From: Thermodesulfovibrionales bacterium
GTDB lineage: Bacteria > Nitrospirota > Thermodesulfovibrionia > Thermodesulfovibrionales > SM23-35
Direction of reading: 5' to 3'
DNA: 18,447 nucleotides
Assembly (NCBI GenBank): GCA_020053565.1
Contig: JAGVMY010000119.1
Location: 1-18,447, forward strand
Part shown: positions 14,707 to 18,447 of the stretch, one piece after another
Layout: every line of letters starts with the position of its first letter
How positions within the stretch are numbered: the stretch's first letter is position 1
Position numbers and translations under genes: made by a program
The notes under the pieces: model-generated
Told to the model about the DNA's origin: nothing
What the model saw: the letters and a program-made list of their open reading frames with translations, nothing else
Database searches by the model: none

Positions 14707-15312
14707 ATGCATAAAACGGGAATCGCAAGACTTACTTTGATAATTGGGGTTATCTTTATCGCCACCTTTATCACAACAGACTATTGTCTGTCGGAAATGT
14801 TCAAAGATTATATTTACCAACCAGGTACCCTTAAGCCCACAGATAGCGTGCCTAAGCTCAAGGTTGGAGACCAGGCACCTGACTTTACCCTACCAGCTGT
14901 TTCCGGAGAGAAGATATCTCTTAACCAGTATCTTGGGAAAAAGAATGTAGTTATCTCTTTTGTTCCTGCTGCCTGGACACCGGTATGTTCGGATCAATGG
15001 CCAGGTTACAATATTGCAAAAAACATTTTTGACAAATCTGATGCGATACTGATCGGTATTACTGTGGATAACATCCCAACTTTATATGCATGGACCACAC
15101 CAATGGGGAAGTTATGGTTTCCTGTGCTTTCAGATTTCTGGCCACACGGAACTGTTGCAGAACGTTACGGCGTTTTACGCTCAAACGGTGTCTCTGAGAG
15201 GGCACTTTTTGTCATCGATAAAAAGGGAATCATTCGATATATAGATGTACACGATATCAACAAGAGACCGCGTCTTGAGGATCTTGTTAAAGAACTTGAA
15301 AAACTGAAATAG
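14707..15312 (+). CDS. exported single-cysteine peroxiredoxin (AhpC/TSA family)
   Basis: This 201-aa protein has an N-terminal hydrophobic segment (about 7-25) acting as a membrane anchor or uncleaved signal, then a peroxiredoxin domain beginning LKVGDQAPDFTLPAVSG. The catalytic motif PxxxTxxC reads P87-A-A-W-T91-P-V-C94, with the supporting arginine in SERALFVID. Apart from C27 next to the signal there is no other cysteine, so it is probably a one-Cys enzyme needing an external reductant, plausibly the CPYC protein encoded 11 nt upstream. It would reduce peroxides outside the cytoplasm. AGGAGG lies 7 nt before the ATG at 14707; the TTG at 14701 is too close. The stop is 5 nt from the converging LarA-like gene. 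Confidence 0.82.
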   Translation: MHKTGIARLTLIIGVIFIATFITTDYCLSEMFKDYIYQPGTLKPTDSVPKLKVGDQAPDFTLPAVSGEKISLNQYLGKKNVVISFVPAAWTPVCSDQWPGYNIAKNIFDKSDAILIGITVDNIPTLYAWTTPMGKLWFPVLSDFWPHGTVAERYGVLRSNGVSERALFVIDKKGIIRYIDVHDINKRPRLEDLVKELEKLK

Positions 15313-15317
15313 TCTTT

Positions 15318-16592
15318 TTATTCTGCTGGCTTCAATTCCCCTTTATGGTTGAATTCAAGTGGCTGAAATGGTCCTATCTGTTCGCAGCGCATTGCTTTGT
15401 TTAATGCTGATTGACTTAGCCATAACTCATCTAATTGGAGGGTGTTACGTATACATGCCACAGAGATTGTTGTATGTGGCGGAAATTGCAGACTTTCAAG
15501 AGCCCATGCAATTGCTTCGCGGTCGCTATCAAGAAATGGAGGACAGAAAACACGACGCCAGAATCCAGTAGTAGAGACGTTGGTTAGTGTGGTGTTCCAA
15601 TCTATGGACTGTATGAGCTTATACGTTGTAAAATCAGCAAGTCCGATACCATTCGCATTACCTTCAGAGGCATGTGAAAGGCGTAATACAACGATACGTC
15701 CTATTTTTGGTAACTCTGGTTCAGGGAATCCAGGAATCTTCCATCGACCGATAACATGTGTATCCATTCCAGTTCCACTATAATTTTTACCCATCTCCTC
15801 AACAATCAGAAGGTCTAATTCCAGAACAGGGAGGCCAGGTAATAGACTGCTCGCAAGCTTCAGCAATTTTCGTTCTCCCTCATCCATCTCCTCAGGTAAA
15901 AATAATTCTACTTTGGCGGTTTCCATATAACCATTTTCTACTATTGCTAAACCTCCTATCACCGGAAGTTTTTTCAGCGCTAATTGCGCCATCTCCAGAA
16001 TGGCTTGATAAATGCCCGATGCCCCTAGTCTGTGTACCTGGATAGCTCCCGGTACTTTTCCAAGCCCTACTGTAAGCATTTTGAATAAGCCGCTCGCCAT
16101 GTTATCGCCAAGAGCAGTGTGCGGTTTAACCCGGTTCACGAGTAGGATTCCGTCTGCCTTCATTGCTTCAGCATCTATATATAAAATATGTCCACTGGGT
16201 GTAGTACCAATTTCTACCGCATCAGAAGTGATTTTCAATGGGGCGCCGACTACATCCTGTGTAATACCAAGATTATGTAAAATGCTTTCCTGACCTTTTA
16301 CAGTGCCACTTCCATGACTTCCCATTGCAGAAACAATAAATGGGTTTGCGCCCATATTGCGCAAAACTGTTACTATAGTTTGTAAAATAATTCCAATATT
16401 ATTTATGCCCCGGCTCCCTGCAGTAATAGCCACTGACATACCGGGACGTATATGACCTGATAAACGTTTCATCTGTTGGGTTATTTCAGATGAAATGTCC
16501 TCAACTTGAGGTCGAGGAAAATGTTGTCTAACCTTGGCCAATGTGAGTGTCTCTATCAATATACTTGCCTCTCTTTTGCGATTGCAAATCAT
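15318..16592 (-). CDS. LarA-like nickel-pincer nucleotide-dependent isomerase (DUF2088 family)
   Basis: This 424-aa protein belongs to the LarA/DUF2088 family, whose founder racemises lactate with a nickel-pincer nucleotide. The N-terminal domain has IRPGMSVAITAGSRGINNI and SAMGSHGSGT (H93). The core motif NRVKPHTALGDNMASGLFKM has H158 and K171, and VHR gives H187. K171 and H187 are 16 residues apart, the same spacing as K184 (cofactor attachment) and H200 (Ni ligand) in LarA; H93 and H158 match its catalytic histidines. The sequence otherwise differs from lactate racemase, so the 2-hydroxyacid substrate is unknown. The ATG at 16592 lacks a ribosome-binding site; a TTG at 16559 has GAGAGG 8 nt upstream and may be the true start. 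LarE, encoded 1.3 kb away on the other strand, would help supply the cofactor. Confidence 0.82.
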   Translation of the reverse strand: MICNRKREASILIETLTLAKVRQHFPRPQVEDISSEITQQMKRLSGHIRPGMSVAITAGSRGINNIGIILQTIVTVLRNMGANPFIVSAMGSHGSGTVKGQESILHNLGITQDVVGAPLKITSDAVEIGTTPSGHILYIDAEAMKADGILLVNRVKPHTALGDNMASGLFKMLTVGLGKVPGAIQVHRLGASGIYQAILEMAQLALKKLPVIGGLAIVENGYMETAKVELFLPEEMDEGERKLLKLASSLLPGLPVLELDLLIVEEMGKNYSGTGMDTHVIGRWKIPGFPEPELPKIGRIVVLRLSHASEGNANGIGLADFTTYKLIQSIDWNTTLTNVSTTGFWRRVFCPPFLDSDREAIAWALESLQFPPHTTISVACIRNTLQLDELWLSQSALNKAMRCEQIGPFQPLEFNHKGELKPAE

Positions 16593-16700
16593 TGGGAACT
16601 GCTCTATGCGCGACGTTTATTTTCAATAATAATAGTGAATGATAATTTTTGCACTTCTCATTCTTTTGCAGGATGAGAGAAACTGAGATTGAGAATTATT

Positions 16701-17564
16701 CTACGGACCCCAGGGGTCAGAGACAGGTCTTTTAAAACCTTTCTGAGTGGTCAAAATGTCAAGGTGGACAGTTGTAATATCTTCTAAGTTCAAGTCTGGT
16801 TCATAGTCGAGTTTGCGTGTGTCTACCGTCTTAATATATTGTTTGCATTTATTACAAACATCTACTCGATGGACTTCATTTCCTTCTGCATAAAAATACT
16901 GGAGATCTTTATGATCTTTGTTTTCGCAGAAAGGACACATTATACGGTCACCTTGCCACTTAAAACTGCAAAAGGAGCACATAAAGTAACGCTGTCCTTC
17001 TCCCCTCAGCCCGGACATCTGGGGTAACGAACCACAAACTGGACAGTACCCTTTGTTCCAGAGTTTCAGGTCGAGTCCATCCTTAAGTCTATCAACATTT
17101 ACATCAATGGAGGGCTTTATGCTCGTGTGAATAAGGAATTTCAATAATGCCTTATTTATTTCCAGATCCCTTGCTATTTTATCAAGGTAATCGTCATCAA
17201 AATGCCTTTTTATCAACTCTTCCAGTTCTATGGTGCCATTTCTCATGGATTGTTCTATCGCGTGGATATCTGCTTCCATCTTGTCAGTTGTATTCTTTCC
17301 AATTTCGCATAGGTATTCAAATAATATAATCGAAGAAGGAATATTCAATATAAAGTCCTCTTTGTTGATCAGGGGAAATCCCTCTTTTGTTTGTAAATTT
17401 TTCAATTCTCCTTCAAGTTCTTTTAAAGGAACAACAATGGAGGGTCTAATATCTGCCTGTTTCGTGATAATCTTTTCATAAAATGAGAGTATATCCATAT
17501 AGGCAGGCCTTGTTTCCTTAAGACGTGTAATCTGCTCTTTTATCATTTCTAATGATTTACTCAT
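16701..17564 (-). CDS. fdhE: FdhE, formate dehydrogenase accessory protein
   Basis: This 287-aa cytoplasmic protein is needed for active formate dehydrogenase in E. coli, where FdhE acts on the catalytic subunit before export. The C-terminal half has four cysteine pairs of the rubredoxin-like metal-binding family: C174/C177 (CPVCGSLP), C196/C199 (CSFC), C210/C213 (CPFCENKD) and C237/C240 (CNKC). The N-terminal half is helical. It ends QKGFKRPVSDPWGP, close to the usual FdhE terminus. I start at 17564; a GTG at 17579 is in frame but lies within the GAGGTG that probably serves as ribosome-binding site. It follows the beta-subunit gene, yet a strong terminator intervenes. Confidence 0.92.
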   Translation of the reverse strand: MSKSLEMIKEQITRLKETRPAYMDILSFYEKIITKQADIRPSIVVPLKELEGELKNLQTKEGFPLINKEDFILNIPSSIILFEYLCEIGKNTTDKMEADIHAIEQSMRNGTIELEELIKRHFDDDYLDKIARDLEINKALLKFLIHTSIKPSIDVNVDRLKDGLDLKLWNKGYCPVCGSLPQMSGLRGEGQRYFMCSFCSFKWQGDRIMCPFCENKDHKDLQYFYAEGNEVHRVDVCNKCKQYIKTVDTRKLDYEPDLNLEDITTVHLDILTTQKGFKRPVSDPWGP

Positions 17565-17590
17565 GAAAAATAATAGCACCTCATAATTTT

Positions 17591-17631
17591 AAAAAAATAG
17601 CTTGTTTCGGGAATTCCCCGAAACAAGCTAT
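17591..17631 (-). terminator. strong intrinsic terminator between fdhB and fdhE
   Basis: ATAGCTTGTTTCGGG (17597-17611) and CCCGAAACAAGCTAT (17617-17631) form a perfect 15-bp stem with a 5-nt loop. On the minus strand the hairpin runs directly into seven T residues (17591-17597). It begins 22 nt after the beta-subunit stop and ends about 27 nt before the fdhE start. The plus-strand side lacks a T-tract, so it acts on minus-strand transcripts. A smaller inverted repeat (ACATTA/TAATGT, 17634-17653) adjoins it. Confidence 0.85.
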
Positions 17632-17653
17632 ATACATTATATATGTGTAATGT

Positions 17654-18388
17654 TTACCCTGTGAAGTGAGAAAGATTCACAAAGGGCTGAATCAATTTCT
17701 TTATGGCTGCAAGCCTTGTTATTCCATTGGGGTCTTCCACCAAAGCAAATTTATGGTACTTTTGTGGATCATCCGCCACAAGGAATATAGTCCTGTGTGT
17801 CTCAGCATTGAGAAGCTGGGACTTAGGAGATATAGCCTTTACCTCTTTCAGTCTCTTCTGAGCCATATCGAGAATTTTAGCACGATCTCCGAAATTCATA
17901 GCACCTGTAGGACATGTTTTCACGCAGGCTGGCAACAGCCCTTCTTTAATCCGGTCAATGCACATCGTGCACTTCGCCATTCCCTCTGTCTTTTCATCTC
18001 TCCGAGGGATGTCCCAAGGGCAGGATTCCTTTATCTGTTTGAAATCCGCTGCTTTTACCTTTACCTTCGGATCATAAAGAACAGCACCTGTTTTCTCGTC
18101 TCTGATAATAGATTTATAGCCGAGAGATTGAGCAGTATACATGCATGGTGGTTCAACACAGTGTCTGCATTGATCAGCAAAGAAATACCATCTCAGTTGG
18201 CCATTCACTTCTAATTCGCTAAACCTCACTAATTTAAAAGTAGCAAATGAGAGATCTTCTGGATTCTGATAGCTTCCGCGCTGAATTGTCTTGGTTCCAG
18301 GATTCCTATTCCACTGCTTGCAGGATACTTGACACCCTCTACAAGCAGTGCAGTTAGTCGTATCTATGAAAAATGATTTTCCTGTCAT
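17654..18388 (-). CDS. formate dehydrogenase iron-sulfur (beta) subunit
   Basis: This 244-aa ferredoxin-like subunit passes electrons from the molybdenum/tungsten catalytic subunit to downstream carriers. Twelve cysteines fit three [4Fe-4S] clusters: C13, C16, C19 and C23 (CTACRGCQVSC); C74, C77 and C82 (CRHCVEPPC) with C123 (ESCPWDIP); and C140, C143, C155 and C159 (CTMC...CVKTC). The start FFIDTTNCTACRGC and the region CPTGAMNFGDRAKIL are very like beta subunits of sulfate-reducer-type formate dehydrogenases. There is no Tat signal and no C-terminal membrane helix, unlike FdnH/FdoH, so it is a soluble subunit or one exported with its partner. GGGGAGGTGAT overlaps the end of the upstream gene, from which it is 5 nt away. 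Confidence 0.9.
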   Translation of the reverse strand: MTGKSFFIDTTNCTACRGCQVSCKQWNRNPGTKTIQRGSYQNPEDLSFATFKLVRFSELEVNGQLRWYFFADQCRHCVEPPCMYTAQSLGYKSIIRDEKTGAVLYDPKVKVKAADFKQIKESCPWDIPRRDEKTEGMAKCTMCIDRIKEGLLPACVKTCPTGAMNFGDRAKILDMAQKRLKEVKAISPKSQLLNAETHRTIFLVADDPQKYHKFALVEDPNGITRLAAIKKLIQPFVNLSHFTG

Positions 18389-18393
18389 TTATA

Positions 18394-18447
18394 TCACCTC
18401 CCCTTCCTTTTTGGCAGCTTCTCCACATTGGCCAGGAATGCCTTATA
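18394..18447 (-). CDS. C-terminal end of formate dehydrogenase catalytic subunit (partial)
   Basis: The last 17 codons of a gene enter from the right edge and read YKAFLANVEKLPKRKGR, then stop TGA (18394-18396). This resembles the C-terminus of molybdopterin formate dehydrogenase alpha subunits (YKAFLVNVEK-type endings), and its position just before the beta subunit agrees. The stop codon overlaps the beta-subunit ribosome-binding site, so translation is coupled. Because Sec-containing FdhA proteins use TGA internally, I checked that reading through this TGA soon reaches another stop, so it is a true terminus. The active-site region lies outside the window. Confidence 0.7.
   Translation of the reverse strand, partial: YKAFLANVEKLPKRKGR

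Noticed and set aside
16625..16700. Fur-box-like AT-rich words (GATAAT, GAGAATTATTC) upstream of the LarA-like gene
   Set aside because: They match the 19-bp Fur consensus only in fragments, and the order is not symmetrical.
17666..18214. 182-codon plus-strand open frame opposite the formate dehydrogenase beta subunit
   Set aside because: It is fully antisense to a well-supported gene, has no recognisable domain and no convincing ribosome-binding site.

Overview
The window looks like chromosomal DNA from an anaerobic Gram-negative bacterium. It carries a BamD-type outer-membrane assembly lipoprotein, a three-cluster formate dehydrogenase beta subunit with FdhE, siroheme/heme precursor synthesis, and nickel-pincer cofactor genes. 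Gene content, AT-leaning composition, and G-rich palindromic and octanucleotide repeats that also invade coding DNA suggest Nitrospirota (Thermodesulfovibrio-like) or a deltaproteobacterial lineage. That placement is an inference from overall impression, not from a marker phylogeny.

Layout, left to right. Positions 1-155 hold a decaying octamer repeat. Positions 156-955 hold a minus-strand toxin-antitoxin pair (PIN nuclease and AbrB-type antitoxin) whose promoter overlaps a perfect 12+12 bp inverted repeat. Positions 1088-2682 hold a minus-strand unit: a small ribbon-helix-helix-like protein, a THUMP-type RNA methyltransferase and a YwbE-family protein. An MFS transporter follows (2889-4115). 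Positions 4212-8150 form a tight minus-strand gene run: precorrin-2 dehydrogenase, a four-cysteine protein of unknown function (DUF6125/ATC-hydrolase-like), CorA and CstA. BamD (8219-8968) has its own promoter and a probable terminator.

From 9077 the direction switches to plus: a large radical SAM protein fused to a DUF2344 domain, overlapping an RNase E/G gene, then LarE. A consensus-like promoter after larE starts a two-gene exported redox unit (CPYC thioredoxin-fold protein and single-cysteine peroxiredoxin). This converges, with a 5-nt gap, on a minus-strand LarA-like gene. The right end (16701-18447) is a minus-strand formate dehydrogenase locus: the last 17 codons of a probable catalytic subunit, the iron-sulfur beta subunit, a strong intrinsic terminator, then FdhE.

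Most notable are (1) two unrelated repeat elements inserted in frame in the radical SAM gene, both where domains join; (2) linkage of LarE, with a cysteine pattern suggesting the [4Fe-4S] type, to a LarA-like enzyme that keeps the expected nickel-pincer residues; (3) the TA operator; and (4) a terminator splitting fdhB from fdhE. I see no tRNA, rRNA, CRISPR array, transposase or phage gene. No gene-free stretch exceeds about 210 bases.
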